Shown: positions 1 through 11,379 of the stretch, piece by piece
Layout: each line of letters begins with the position of its first letter
How positions within the stretch are numbered: position 1 is the first letter of the stretch
DNA from: Morella rubra
Lineage: Eukaryota; Streptophyta; Magnoliopsida; Fagales; Myricaceae
Assembly (NCBI GenBank): GCA_003952965.2
Contig: CM025849.1
Location: 32,137,381-32,201,380 of the forward strand
Direction: 5' to 3'
Length of the DNA stretch: 64,000 nucleotides
Position numbers and translations under genes: made by a program
Notes under the pieces: model-generated
The model's database searches: none
Told to the model about the DNA's origin: nothing
Seen by the model: only the letters and a program-made list of their open reading frames with translations

Positions 1-87
1 GATCCATTTACAAAGCCTTTATCTCAGAAAGTGTTTGAGAAACATATTAAGGATATGGGTTTGAGATATATGTATGATTGGGTTTGA
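1..87 (+). pseudogene. Copia pol C-terminal tail (RNase H end)
   Basis: The window opens in frame with about 28 residues that read DPFTKPLSQKVFEKH and then a Gly-Leu-Arg motif, ending at a stop at 85-87. This is the usual C-terminus of Ty1/Copia polyproteins, where the RNase H domain ends in an (A)DxLTKPL motif. The rest of the element lies to the left of the window. A polypurine tract and an LTR follow downstream, so the element lies on the plus strand. Confidence 0.75.
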
Positions 88-853
88 CGTTTATTTTTCC
101 TTTATTATTTGATAATAAAAGTTTATTTGTTTTTCACATATATTATTGTTGTTATGGGTTTATACGTAACATGAGATGTTATGTATGTAAATTTGTTCAG
201 GCAACATTGTAGAAAAATCATGCTAGAGATTAATGAATCAAAGGCAGGGAATAATGATTTTTCAGTTCCTTGTAAGCCTGAAATTGTTCTAGACTTTTGT
301 GTCATAAAGTCTACACTTGTTGTGCGGAGAATGATTGATTCCATCATTGAGGTATGACCTTAAGCAGACAAGTGGGTGTCATGTAATAGGTACATACACT
401 GAACAGGATCCGATAAAGAATGCCTTTTGGAAAATGATCACTGTCAGGTTAAAGGTTGTTCTATCACAATTCGGTATTGTCCTTAGACCTGAGAGGTTTG
501 TATTTATTCATTTGTTATGTACACATACTTTGACGTTGTCAACCGGTGATGTCCATTCAGGACTATATACGGACATGTTGGGTTGTGTGCGTGATGGATG
601 AGTTGTATGAATGCTCAACAAGGAATCCACCAGTCTCTTGGAGAGACAGTATATTCAGTTATGTTCATATAAGTGTTGGACCAAAAGAAATCCGGCCGGG
701 TGTGTTTTACAAAACTATTTTTGAATACATAAAAGTATATTATATATTTTCAAAATTGTTTTATGGTCCAACTGAGTTGTGAACTAAGAAATCAAGGTTT
801 ACATGAGATAGGGACGTGACGGTGATATTTGGTTCTGAGGGCAAGTGGGAGAT
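88..853 (+). mobile_element. Copia 3' untranslated internal region with polypurine tract
   Basis: This is non-coding sequence between the pol stop and the LTR. It ends in a purine run (AAGTGGGAGAT, 843-853) directly before a TGTTAGA LTR start, the normal site for plus-strand priming. The region is recognisably related to 35290-35930, for example in the shared block beginning near 200 and near 35305, so two diverged members of this Copia family are present in the window. Confidence 0.65.
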
Positions 854-1418
854 TGTTAGAATTATGTGCCCTCGATAACCAAACGAGTAATCCAGTCCTA
901 ATATCTCATATGGAATATAGTTTGGTGGAAGGAATTAATTGTATGTAAAAGGGGCATATTTGTAATAATCTCAAATTTCAGGGGTCAATTACAATATGTT
1001 GATGGACTTGATTGTAATTAGTAGAAGCCCTAATTTTATTAGAAGAAGAGTTCTTCAGTTTAATCCTACGGCTGGAATTTGAGATCCCTAAGGATCCTAT
1101 GTCTCATGCTCTCTCTAGGGTTTCCCAAGGCCTATAAATATAACTGTTATATTCAAGGGGTTGGCCATCAGAACCTATTAGAGAAATCCCTAAAATGAGA
1201 GAGTGACATAAATCCCTTAGGAGGCAAGACATTTGTGTTGCTATTATTATTCTGAATCGCTGGAGCTTTGGATTGGATCGTGAAGCGGGTTGAAACTTGT
1301 GGATTCCCGAATTACTATATCAAGGTAAGTAATCGAATCCGAAATTGCAATTATATCCTGATAGATGTTTTTGTTGAAAACATGTTATTTATTTAGTTTA
1401 ATTCCGCATAAACTATCA
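854..1418 (+). mobile_element. Copia 3' LTR (about 565 bp)
   Basis: It starts TGTTAGAATTATG right after the purine tract and ends in ...AACTATCA at 1418. Beyond 1418 the sequence is kinase exon DNA (GTTTCAAGATGC) that matches 18464 onward. The right boundary is set by that sudden switch to receptor-kinase homology. A TATA-like CTATAAATATA near 1131 fits an LTR promoter. The matching 5' LTR and the second copy of the target duplication (probably GTTTC) are outside the window. Confidence 0.65.
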
Positions 1419-1643
1419 GTTTCAAGATGCATTCAAATCGGGCTTTTGTGCGTGCAAGAGCATCCAACAGATCGGCCCACCATGTCGGCAGTTGTTTTCA
1501 TGTTGGGCAATGACACACCTCTTCCTTCTCCAAAACAGCCTGCATTCATTTTGAAGAGTACTTACAATAGTAAAGATGCATCAACCAGCGAAGGAGCTTT
1601 TTCTGCAAATGAAATTACAGTCAGTATGATTCACGGTCGCTGA
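1419..1643 (+). pseudogene. S-receptor-like kinase, last-exon fragment
   Basis: The translation ([26 protein letters not shown], ending in VSMIHGR then stop) is nearly identical to the last exon of the full kinase at 18464-18686. It covers the end of the kinase domain (subdomain XI, with the conserved Arg in DRPTM) and the C-terminal tail found in G-type lectin S-receptor-like kinases. The 5' part of the exon is missing because a Copia LTR ends exactly at its left edge, so the element inserted inside the exon. Any remaining exons of this copy lie off the window to the left. The 3' flank is also shared with the 18.7-kb copy, so this is a duplicated locus rather than a processed piece. Confidence 0.85.
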
Positions 1644-1965
1644 TGCCAAACTTGGATAGTTGTAGTGTAATAGTATGCAATTGTATTATATAATTCAATA
1701 TTATTGTAAGTTAGAGATGCCCTAGATGGTCATGCTCAGATATATATCAGAATTCTAAATTATGATTCTTTCCCTCTCGCCCTTGGCCCTTCTGTTCAGG
1801 AAAAAATATTTCGCATACTACGATTCTTTTTTTTAAGCATAAAACTAAGACTAAATAAATAACAATTACATTGCTATTACGTTAAGATAAATTCGCTTTG
1901 CACTTTCCAAATATATAAGAGTTTTGATACTTTGCATCTATCAACTATTAAATACACAATGTTTC
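1644..1965. other. Kinase 3' flank and AT-rich spacer
   Basis: Bases 1644-1790 match the 3' flank of the full kinase (18687-18830). They are followed by AT-rich sequence in which 1885-1955 (a TTTGCACTTT motif, then TTGCATCTATCAACTATTAA) resembles one end of the short MULE-type MITEs found at 57091 and 58474. No gene is seen. Confidence 0.5.
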
Positions 1966-3437
1966 CCCGTTTGAGGTCCTGCATGGTAAGCCACCCTCCT
2001 ACTCTTCCTTTCGCACTTTTGGTTGCTCTTATTTACGCGAATATGCTCAACATAAATTCAGTCCAATAAAACCACTCCTTGTGTTTTCATTGGCTATAGT
2101 TGTCTACATAAAGGATTTCGTTATCTTAACAAGACTATCCATTGTCTTTGTATCTCGTCACGTTGATTTTGACAAAACTATTTTCCCTTATATATTCTAG
2201 TGATGATATCCCTTTCATTCCATCTGATTTATCTGATTTTCTTATTGTTTTTATAATACTTGTGCGTCCAAACTTTTATTTTTCCTCTCTAGGTACAACC
2301 TCCACTTCACCTCCAGCTCTGCTCACTTTGTCATCTCCATGTGTGTCGTGCAGTCTTGATCAGACTCTGATTGTTGCTTCTCCGCCAATACCATTTATGA
2401 CTGGATCTCCTTTTGAGCAGAACTTGATGTCTAGTATTTTTCCTGCAAAGCCTATAACATTGCCTGGACTTGCTGCATCGTTCCCATCGAATACTTACCC
2501 TATGGTTACTAAGGTTAGGCCTGGTATCTTGAATCCCAAATCTTATCATGCTATGGTTCCTTCTTTACAAATTTCTTTTTCTCTTCTTTGATGGCTTTGC
2601 AAGAACCTCATGGTTTGATGAGTTCTTTCAAGCATCCTAAGTGGGTGATCGCTGTGGAAGATGAGATGCGTGCTCTTCACTATAATAATAGTTGGTCCTT
2701 TGTCCCTTGCCCTACAGACAAGAGTGTGGTGGGTTGTTGCTGGGTTTACAAGACCAAACTTTTGTCAGATGGGTCTGTTGAGCTCTCCAAAGCACACTTT
2801 GTTGCCAAAGGCTATATTCAACTAACTGGCTTGGATTTTGATGCCACCTTTAGTCTGGTCATGATGCTTGCTACTTTTTGTTTAGTTCTCTCTCTTGCTG
2901 CCACCTTCGTATGGTCTTTGCGTCAGTTGGGCATTAAGAATGCATTTCTCCGTAGTTCTCTCCAAGAAGAAGTTTACATGGATCAACCTTCTAGCTTCAT
3001 ATGTCTGTTGTCTTAACAAAGCTATTTACAATCTCAAAGAAGCACATCGCGCTTGGTTCCATCGTTTCAGCACATTTCTTCTTCAATATGGCTTTCAGTG
3101 TGGTACTGCAGACCCTTCCATATTTATTTATACACAGCCTGCCGGTAGTATTTATCCTTTACTATATGTTAACGATATTGTGCTAACTGGTAATAATGCA
3201 TCTCTACTTCAGTCCTTTGTTGATCATCTTAGGCATGAGTTTACTATGAAGGATCTTGGTCTTTTACATTATTTTTTAAGCATTGAGGTCCAACATACGG
3301 CTATAGGTCTTTTTCTCAATCAGTCTAAGTATCCTATAGATGTTCTTCATTGTCTCAGCATGATTGATTGTAAATCTGTATCCACTCCCATGATTGTCGA
3401 TCTGCATCTTACAGCACAGTGTTATTTATTCAAATGT
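1966..3437 (+). pseudogene. Copia pol: integrase C-terminus and reverse transcriptase (broken)
   Basis: Several reading frames together encode the end of a Copia integrase (an FEVLHGK / FGCSYLR block near 1970-2040, an SRHV-F motif near 2153-2175) and most of the reverse transcriptase. RT pieces include the WVYKTKL-SDGS block (about 2748-2780), the KNAFL-EEVYMDQP block (about 2935-2990), and YVNDIVLTG near 3167-3190, where the catalytic YVDD has become YVND. Frameshifts near 2180-2280, 2590 and 3000 break the frame. The coding sequence stops abruptly at a CACTA element at 3438 and resumes at 7955. The 5' half (LTR, gag, protease, catalytic integrase) is missing. Confidence 0.85.
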
Positions 3438-5057
3438 CAATACAAAAAAAAATGACCTTTAGCAAAAACCGCTACTAAAGGTCAAACAACTACTGCTACA
3501 GTAACGGCAATCGCGACCGCCGCTATAGGCCCGTCGCAGTAGGTTATAGAGCGGCATTTTTTGCGACCACTAGTGAAAATGGCAAGCCATAACAGCGGCC
3601 ACTCAGCAACGATCACAAACACCTCTAAAGACCCGAAGTGCGTTTGTAAAAATTTTCAACAGTGCTTCTCTAAAATGCCACTATAAGTCTTTAGCAACGT
3701 TTTTAAGCTATAGCTCAATTTTGTCATGCGTTTAAACATCTACAGCAGCGTTTTGTGACTACCGCTAAAAACATATGCCAACATTTTATTTTATTTTTTG
3801 GTTTGGTATGATATGTGCTAGAGTTTTTAAAACGCCACTAAATCATTTTTAAAAATGTTGCAATAGATACGTTTTTTCCTGATTTTCTTGTAATACAAAT
3901 TTTAATTGATTGATGTAAAAACATAAGATGTGTAATAAAACAAAATATATTTCATCATTGACTAAATAACCCCGTCTTACAAGTTTTGCAACAAACATAA
4001 AGAAGTTCTAAAAGTTTCTAAGCAGTCTAAAAAGTAACAAATAAAGACATTTAACAACAAATAACTGACTTTAATCCTTAGCAGCTTCAGTGCTCTAGCA
4101 CTATCTACACCAGCACTATTGGCACTATCATCACTAGCACTAGCACCATAATTATTGGCTACAATTGCAATATTGGAAAATTAACAAACAATAATATTTT
4201 GAACAAAAATGAAAACAAATTAATACAAATACAAGAGCTTAATATACACTTAAAAGACAAAAGTATTATAATTGCATACAATTTATCTTCAAACACGCAA
4301 AAAAATATGAATCTAAAGAATTTAGCAGAGCAAGCGACAAGGAAAGTACAACTGAAACTAAGCATTTACAAATATGTGAGGAACAAACTAAATCTTTGGC
4401 ATCTATAAACTTCAGTAGTTAAAGCTCAAATACAATACACTTAAACTTACACATGCATAAAAGATAAAGGAAATTCAACAAGAATAAGAAGTAACGGAAA
4501 AAGGAAAAAGGAAGAGTAATGCTTGTAAGTGTTGTGTACAATACAACAAAACTACGCATCTTTCAAAATATGCATAATCCAAAACCAGAAAATCCATTTG
4601 AAAATATTTTGAATTTTTTTTGCAGAGTAGGATGTACTTTCTTTTTCTGCACAGAGTAGGAGGTAATTCGAATTACTGGTAAAGACAGCATTATATACCA
4701 AAAATACATAAAACCAAATGTACCAACAGACTATGATCACCTCATACCCCCTTGATTAAGGTTTCCTGTTTAGGTTTGCTCAGTTTAACAGAACCTATTC
4801 AGGATAACAACAAATCAGAATTGTAACACCAATAGGCTGAGAACAAGATAAACCATTTTTTATTCTAACGCCTATTGGATGAGAACAAGATATAACCATT
4901 CTTCACTATTTCAAGAAAAAAATTTAGCCTGTCAATCATATTGTTAACAACTATACATTATTCCACAGAACACAATTTTTTTCCCACACAGCAGCTAAAA
5001 GGCATTGTCATGACCATTTCAGTCCATACTAAAGGAGATGGAGTTCCTTTAACTTAC

Positions 5058-5387
5058 TTATTTATGACTAGTGTACAAGGCATCTCATCCTTCCTTTTTC
5101 CCTTGCAAACTCCATAATCGACTGAAGTATCAATCTTTAAGATTTGACCAGAAGAATACACACTCTAAGAAAAACCTGTACCCTGCAAAAATAACATGAC
5201 GATTTTGACATATCGGCAAACTTTTACAAGCAAAACTCGTGATACAGGACAAGCAAAAACAACGTGACACCCAACCTTCCATATACAATAGTTCTTCCCC
5301 GTAGAGCTAGTTTTGGGAGCCCCCTTCTCGGTCAACACTCCAACAGTAGCCCAAGAACCCGACAGCGTGTCCCCTACCAACAAATTC
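5058..5387 (-). pseudogene. MCM10: Captured MCM10 fragment (two exons) inside the CACTA element
   Basis: On the minus strand a splice acceptor (TTGCAG, to 5388) is followed by an exon (5387 to about 5271) encoding NLLVGDTLSGSWATVGVLTE and then KTSSTGKNYCIWKVG. This matches the OB-fold region of plant MCM10, the replication-initiation protein that loads DNA polymerase alpha. A second acceptor (TTTGCAG) opens an exon (5182-5058) encoding SVYSSGQILK, GVCKGKRKDEMPC and TLVINK, the start of the MCM10 zinc finger, closed by a GTAAGT donor. The exons normally between these two are absent, and Leu has become a stop just before SVYSS. Minus-strand bases near 4800-4740 (SKPKQETL) may be a further MCM10 exon, which is weaker. 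Identification is from memory of the family; about 80 recognisable residues support it. Confidence 0.72.
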
Positions 5388-6035
5388 CTGCAACATACCC
5401 AATATCTAAAAATCACTATCCACGTTCCATTTGAACCAAATTAAGCTTTGTGAAATGTTTTGAAGTACATCTTGTGTCTATAAAAGCAAAGCAAAAGAGA
5501 AATGTTTTCAAATGCAAGCGAATTATAAGTTCAAAAATTCCAAATTTTAATGCCTCTGTCAAAATTGTGAATTGCAGTTTAATTCTTTATCGTTGATAAA
5601 CGAACGAAACGAATGTCCGAAAACCACTCTTTCAGCTCTGCTGTACTTCCCAATTGGTTCCTGAACAAGGAAGAACAAATGTGAGACAAATAAAACATGA
5701 AAAGATTTCAAAAAATCTCCAAGCGACAATGCATTTGCCTTTCCTAGCTGCGTGGTTGCTCAGAAAACTACACATAGAGTAAATTCCAATCAAAGCCCTA
5801 AATCCCGAATCTGCCAATCAAATCCCCAATGTATCAAACCCTAAACACTCTAGTTCAAAGAGAGATAAGCCATCATGCTTAGGTTAGACAAAAAATAACT
5901 ATAACTTGGTGAGAGAGAGAGAGATTCGGCGCCCAAAGAGAGATTCCGGCCAAGAGACAAAGAGAGAGTTGAGAGGAGCACTCACGGTCGGCAATGGCGA
6001 CTGGACGGTGAGAGGGACAGAGTTGTGTGTTTGTG

Positions 6036-6067
<32 letters not shown>

Positions 6068-6656
6068 TTGTGTGTCTGCGCGAAAGTGAGAGAGAGAGAT
6101 CAAGGGAGACAAGGTCGCAGGGAGGAAGGATGGAGAGAGAAAGGAGAAGGACGGCGTGGGTAGAGAGAGCACAGCGACGAGGGAAGCATGGCGTCTAAAA
6201 TCTGTTTGAAAGTTTGAAACTTTAGACAGTGACTTTAGAAAAAAGAGGTAACCCGCCCGAAGTCTAAAATCTGTTCTCGCGGCATTTTATTTATTCAAGT
6301 AGATTTCAAAACGGATGATAGTCGAAAAATATTAATGGATGATAGTCGACAGTGAATTTGGATGTGTCATTCTCTTAAAAATATTAATACATTAAATAAT
6401 ATAAGATTGAAATATATAAACAAAATATTAATTATGTGTAAATATAAGTATTGCACTCTTTATTATTTGACGAGATTTCTAATTGATACTAATTTTATAG
6501 ACAAAAAAGTATACTTAAGCTAATCAATCAATAAGAGACATAATTTATGGACTATTACGGTAATCAATATTGATTTACTTATTTATTTTCCCAATCATAA
6601 CATATACTTTAAATTTATATTATATAGCATATATGATGCAAAGGTACCCTACATTA

Positions 6657-6889
6657 TGGGGGCGTTCGGGAGTAAAAATTTTGGGGGTTAGGAATTTTGG
6701 AGATTTTGGGTTTTGTGAAAAAATAAAGATATTTTTTATGGGATTTGATAAAAAAAGTGAAGAGAGAGAAAATTTAAATGAATATCATAATAAAAATGAA
6801 TATATTGATAAGGAATGAGAGATTATTTTATAACTTTTTAATGTGAGTAGAAATGTTGGGGGGTGGAAATTTCCACCCCCGAACACCAC
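6657..6889. mobile_element. Possible Tourist-like MITE nested in the CACTA element
   Basis: Its ends are imperfect inverted repeats: GGGGGCGTTCGGGAGTAAAA at the left, and on the minus strand GTGGTGTTCGGGGGTGGAAA at the right. TTA flanks both sides (6654-6656 and 6890-6892), the duplication expected of PIF/Harbinger MITEs, but one extra T at the left makes the boundary uncertain. It has no coding potential. Confidence 0.4.
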
Positions 6890-7954
6890 TTATATATCCT
6901 AAAGTGATAATATAATATACTCATTAATTAAATAAATTCTAATACATACATAACGTGGCATACATCTATACATTCTAATGTGTTATAATATCCTATAAGC
7001 TAATTTCTCTATAAGATAAATGATTTATGGACAACTGTGGTAACCAATATTTAATTTACTCATTTTTTTCTCAACCATGATTGACACTTTAGCCCTATAT
7101 CATATATCATATGTGATACAAAGGTATCATATACTATATACCATAATATAATACGATATATCATGCTATAACACTATCATACATCAGTGACATACTATAC
7201 TATATAAAATATTTAATCTTAATATGTACAAATACTATACATATAGATGAGTGACAAAATATTCAATATTAATATGTACAAATACTATGCTATATACATA
7301 GTTTTGAACATGACAGACATCCATTCCATATAATATCTCATAATGTATGATGATGTAATAATATATAACACATTATACAACAACAACATATATAGTCACC
7401 AAGTTATATCATATCAATTTCAATTTTCATAACACTCCTCTAATTTCATATTCTATTAAGTGGGTCCCTTAGAATAAATTTTTTTTCAAATATATTACTA
7501 TACAATATAATATATTATATAACATATAAAATAATTATTAACATCAAATAACTTAAAAATAATAAATAATCATGTAATTGTATATAGCAGTGTTTTTGTT
7601 TTTGTTGAGTTTTAGAAGTGCTTTGGAAAAACACCACTAAAACTTAACACACCAAAGCGCCGCTATAAGTGTGTGAGTTTTAGTGACGTTTTTCCAAACG
7701 CCTCAACACCAAAATGCCGCTACACCAAAAGTTCGACCTGTAGCGGCGTTTGAAGAAAAACGCCGCTAAAGATCAAACATGTGGCAATTTTTTTTACAAA
7801 TGTTGCTAAAGATCAAACTTTTAGCAGCGTTTTTTGAAAAATGGTGCTAGAAGTCAAACTTTTAGCAGTGCTTTTTGAAAAACGTTGCCAAAAATTTGAT
7901 TTTTAGCTGCGTTTTTAGCGACCGCCACTAAAGACCAGTTTTTTTGTAGTGTGT

Positions 7955-8648
7955 AACTCTCTACCAATCTTTAGTAGGTGCTTTTGCAGTATCTTGTTAT
8001 TATTCGGTCAGATCTTGCTCACAACATTAATAATGTATGACAGTTTCTTCATTCACCCACGAAGGTGCATTTCATGGCCATCAAATGCATCTTTCGCTTT
8101 GTTAAGGGTACAATCCATTTTGGTTTGAATATTTCTCATGCTAGTGATCATTCACTTGTGGCCTATTCTAATGCAGATTGGTCAGGCTGTCTCGACACTA
8201 GACAATCTACTTCTAATTTGTTGCGCTCTTGGGCAATAATTTGCTCTCTTGGAGAGCTAAAGAGCATCCAATTGTTTCTCGCGCTACCGTTGAGTCAAAA
8301 TATCATTCTTTGGCCTCTACTGCTGCTAAAGTTGTTTGGTTACAGAATTTAATGTGTGAACTACATCGCCCTCTCTCTATTCCCGCCGTCATCCACTATG
8401 ACAATCAGAGTGTAATTTTCATGTCCTCTAATCCGATTACTCATCCTCATTCCAAGCATATTGAACTTGATTATCATTTTGTTCGTGAATTGGTTGCTAC
8501 TAGTAAAGTTCGTGTTAAGTTTATTTTTATTGCTCTTCAGATTGCGAACTTGTTCACTAAGAGTTTTTCTTGTGATCAGTTTGTTCATTTTCATCAACAG
8601 CTTATCGTTACTAGTGCTGCCTCTCCATCCACAATTAGCTTGAGGGGG
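7955..8648 (+). pseudogene. Copia pol: RNase H part, resuming after the CACTA insertion
   Basis: Directly after the CACTA target duplication the Copia frame resumes with SLVGA, then QYLVIIRSDLAHNIN (frame-shifted at about 7984), KVHFMAIKCIFRFVKGT (8065 onward), YSNADWSGCLDTRQSTS, and later ESKYHSLASTAAKVVW and the DNQSVI and HIELDYHFVRE motifs. These are the RNase H domain blocks of Copia in normal order. The LTKPL-like motif survives as LFTKSF near 8551. The frame is broken near 7984, 8038 and 8215-8240. A G-rich purine tract (GAGGGGGGA, 8642-8650) closes the internal region. Confidence 0.85.
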
Positions 8649-8649
8649 G

Positions 8650-9329
8650 ATATTGAGAGTAATACCAGCCCATCACAGAATAAATCCCACACCAGTCTTG
8701 ACATTCCTTTAGCGATTGTGCAAATCACTGTTAGTTTAGGAAATACATATATTTTGTATATTTGTGAACTTTCCTTTCTGTCACAAATTGTACATATACT
8801 TTCTAATATATATATATACGGCAAATTGTGTCCTCTGTCATTATGTAGCGGAAACTTTACTTCATACATGTAGTCGAAACCATTATCATGGCCCTTAAGG
8901 TCAGTTTGAGTTTGTATTGTGCTCCACCCTCTGTGGTCAGTTTGTATTATCCTCTGGCCCTTAAGGTCGGCTTGTGGTTATTTTGGTTGTTTTCCAACCC
9001 TTTTGGTTGTTCATGGCTCAGCACTTGTGGCCGGATTGACTTCCAAATATTTGGATTTGACATATTGTAGGACCTTTGAGTCTGTTTGGGCTTTTTTACT
9101 CGCCTTTGGACGTTTTTCTAGATGGTATCGACTTTTTTTTTCTCAAATTTAATATATAAATTACATTTGCCTAAAAAAAAGGCACAAAGAAAGTTGTCGG
9201 CACCTAGTAACTCTCTCTCTCTCTCTCTCACACGTACACACATTTTCTATCTGACATATGCTGCTACGCACATAAAGATAGATATGCAAATGCGTAGGCT
9301 CACATTGAAACAAACATTATCAATATAAT
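8650..9329 (+). mobile_element. Copia LTR remnant and flanking low-information sequence
   Basis: The start TATTGAGAG follows a purine tract and looks like an LTR start with TG changed to TA. A TATA run (8808-8820) lies where an LTR promoter would be. The right end is unclear; ...TTCATACA near 8868 is a candidate. Beyond that are short internal repeats (ATGGCCCTTAAGGTC near 8888, similar near 8958) and a CT microsatellite at 9212-9230. No gene is seen. Confidence 0.4.
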
Positions 9330-9770
9330 GGAAGGAGTACATGTCACCAGAGTATGCAATGGAAGGGTTGTATTTGACAAAATTAATGTCTTCAACTTTG
9401 GTGTCTTAACAATGGAGATAGTCAGTGGCAAGAGAAACAATTGTTACCATGTTGGAAGTCCCTGCCTAAACTTAATTGGACATGTAAGCAAAATATATTA
9501 TCATGGTTTAGCGAACTTCAGTATTGTACACGTGATCTAAGATATGACTCTTAAATTGGTCCAGGTGCTGGACTTAATTGGACATTGTTGCTTCAACATT
9601 GAACGAGGCATATCCTGCACGTCAAATGTTAAGGCGTATTCAGATTAGGCTCTTATGTGTGCAAGAACAAGTGACAGATCATTATCCGCTAACCATGCTA
9701 GATGTTTTGTTCGTGCTGGGAAATTAAACTGCTATTCCATCACCAAAGAAGCTATCAAAGATTACTACAT
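9330..9770 (+). pseudogene. S-receptor-like kinase fragment (subdomains VIII-XI)
   Basis: Bases 9335-9484 encode [13 protein letters not shown], a NFGVLTMEIVSGK motif and NLIGH before a GTAAGC donor, which is the penultimate kinase exon of the S-receptor family (activation segment APE motif to subdomain IX). Bases 9570-9770 encode ARQMLRRIQIRLLCVQEQ and VLFVLGN, the last exon. A frameshift in the first block (near 9385) and a stop after VLGN make it non-functional. It differs more from the 18-kb copy than the 1.4-kb fragment does, so it comes from an older or different paralogue. It ends at about 9765, where Copia LTR sequence begins. Confidence 0.75.
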
Positions 9771-10540
9771 AGAGAAAATATAAAGATTTTTCTACAAGTC
9801 TCTTTCCTGCATTATTTTCAACTTGGTATCAAAGCTCCCGATTAAACACCCCTAAATTCTTCTACCACCACACACTTTCTCTCACCGTTCAGTGTCAGTG
9901 GTTGCTATTCTTTTGATATAAATACTTATAGAGAGCTCCTCTCTTCCTGATTTGTCATCTGTTGGAAGAATTTCCTCAGTTCGATCCATCACGCTCCCCT
10001 ACTTGCCATCCAAGCATTCTACCCAATTTTGCACTTCGATCAAAACGTTATTTTTCCTTCAATCCAAGGCTGTGGCGTTTGTTTGCCAAAATTTCGAGGA
10101 ATATTTTTAAAATTTTGGGAATCTTTTAGATATTAAAGTTTATTGGGGTTTATACAAAGTTGTGCAAATTTTGAAGTGTGTTTGACTTGTTCTAAATTTT
10201 GATACCTCGAAATATTGGGAAACAAACGCCACTATCTCTATAGATCAGCGAAAAAATTGATGTTTATGCTCAAGATTTTGCTCCGTGAGCCGCCACACGC
10301 TCCCCCATATGTCACCTAAAAGATTTGCACTTGCATCATGCACCCTGGCAACTCCATCAAACACGTGCCAAGTTGCACTACGCATGTGTTCACTAGCCCG
10401 ACCCATTTTTCTATTACCGAACTTGTTTTGACCCATTTCAACGACTTTGGACAATCTGGCCCACCAACATTACCCGTTCCATGCAAACCCATCAGAATTT
10501 CGAAGTTACGCTTGTTTCGACAAGAGTAATAGCAGTACTA
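9771..10540 (+). mobile_element. Copia LTR end, primer-binding site and leader (remnant copy 1)
   Basis: The end of an LTR (...CATTATTTTCA, 9820) is followed by the plant initiator-tRNA-Met primer-binding motif TGGTATCAAAGC (9824-9835) and an untranslated leader. The same block occurs at 23260-23600. Copy 1 has only about 50 bp of LTR and is interrupted at 10072-10232 by a MITE that copy 2 lacks. No gag frame is recognisable. Confidence 0.65.
10072..10232. mobile_element. Short MITE with 26-bp terminal inverted repeats
   Basis: The left end GGCGTTTGTTTGCCAAAATT and the right end (minus strand GGCGTTTGTTTCCCAATATT) match over 26 bp with three differences. The related leader at 23530-23560 has no such insert, which supports a real insertion. 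I could not define a clean target duplication, so the superfamily is left open. Confidence 0.65.
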
Positions 10541-11020
10541 GGATAATAAATATTATTTATTAGTACTTGTTTTTGTTTTTGCCCTCTTACACTTCATCGC
10601 CACATCAGCATTGAAAGTATACTTTGACCAGGTGACTGCAGACTTGCCCGTTTACTTTTGGTGTCGTTTGATTAGATCAAATTTTTTTTCTTTTTTAAGA
10701 AATTTTTTAAAAGCAAAAAATTTTATAGTCAAACAATGAAATTTTGAAATTTTTGCACAAACTACAACTTCTTTTCACACCAACTCTAATACTATTTCAT
10801 GCAAACTCGAACAACTTTTTATTAAAAAATAAGCTATCAAATCATTTCTTTCCATATTTTTTCATAAAATAATTTCAACAAATCATGTATGTATATTTCT
10901 TCACAAACTCTCATTAAAATCAATCTACTATTAAATATCCTTAAAAAATTTCACCAACCTTTCACAAACTCCTATAAAAGTATATATCTCAGTATTTTCC
11001 CTAAAAATCTTGAAATATGA
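10541..11020. other. Upstream region of kinase locus, left part
   Basis: This AT-rich non-coding sequence is collinear with 20010-20480 and partly with 23590-23890 (for example the shared block CTTCATCGCCACATCAGCAT). It is the distal 5' flank of the kinase at 14549, separated from the proximal part by the Pack-MULE at 11030-13366. Confidence 0.6.
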
Positions 11021-11379
11021 AAATTTTTAGGGAAATTCAATTTTTGGTCACTAGGTTTTAACCCTTTTTACGAAATAATAACTAGAATTTTTTTTTTTTT
11101 AAAGTTTTTAGTCACTAAGTTTATGCCCTTGTAAATAATTGGTCATTCTATCAGTTGAACGTTATTTTGACTAACAGGAACCTGTCCACGTCAGCCACGT
11201 TACCTTATCACCCATGTTTTTTCCACGTCACTTCCCCTCCAACCTAAAACATTTAAAAACTACAGACCGTTGTTGGCTGAATTAAAATCCAATCCGCACT
11301 GTTTTAAGTTTGTGATGCCTTAGCCTTGCGAACTACCTCTTTATCGTTTGAGTTTTATTCTTAAGTGTCAAAGCCCAAA

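Larger units (their letters stand above)
3435..7954. mobile_element. CACTA (En/Spm-type) transposon, 4.5 kb, with TGT target duplication
   Basis: The element spans 3438-7951. The right end reads, on the minus strand, CACTACAAAAAAACTGGTC, a classical plant CACTA terminus. The left end is the same motif with changes (CAATACAAAAAAAAATGACC). A perfect 3-bp duplication TGT lies at 3435-3437 and 7952-7954. Many short subterminal repeats of the type GCCGCTAAAGATCAAAC occur in both orientations at 3455-3860 and 7600-7940, as expected for transposase-binding sites. I see no transposase reading frame, so this is a non-autonomous copy. It carries a host gene fragment (MCM10, 5058-5387) and a GA-rich block at 5910-6160. 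AT-rich segments near 6540-6655 and 7028-7140 are diverged duplicates of each other. Confidence 0.9.

Noticed and set aside
5879..6172. Open frames on both strands rich in Arg-Glu or Leu-Ser
   Set aside because: Product of a GA/CT microsatellite inside the CACTA element; probably captured leader sequence, not protein.
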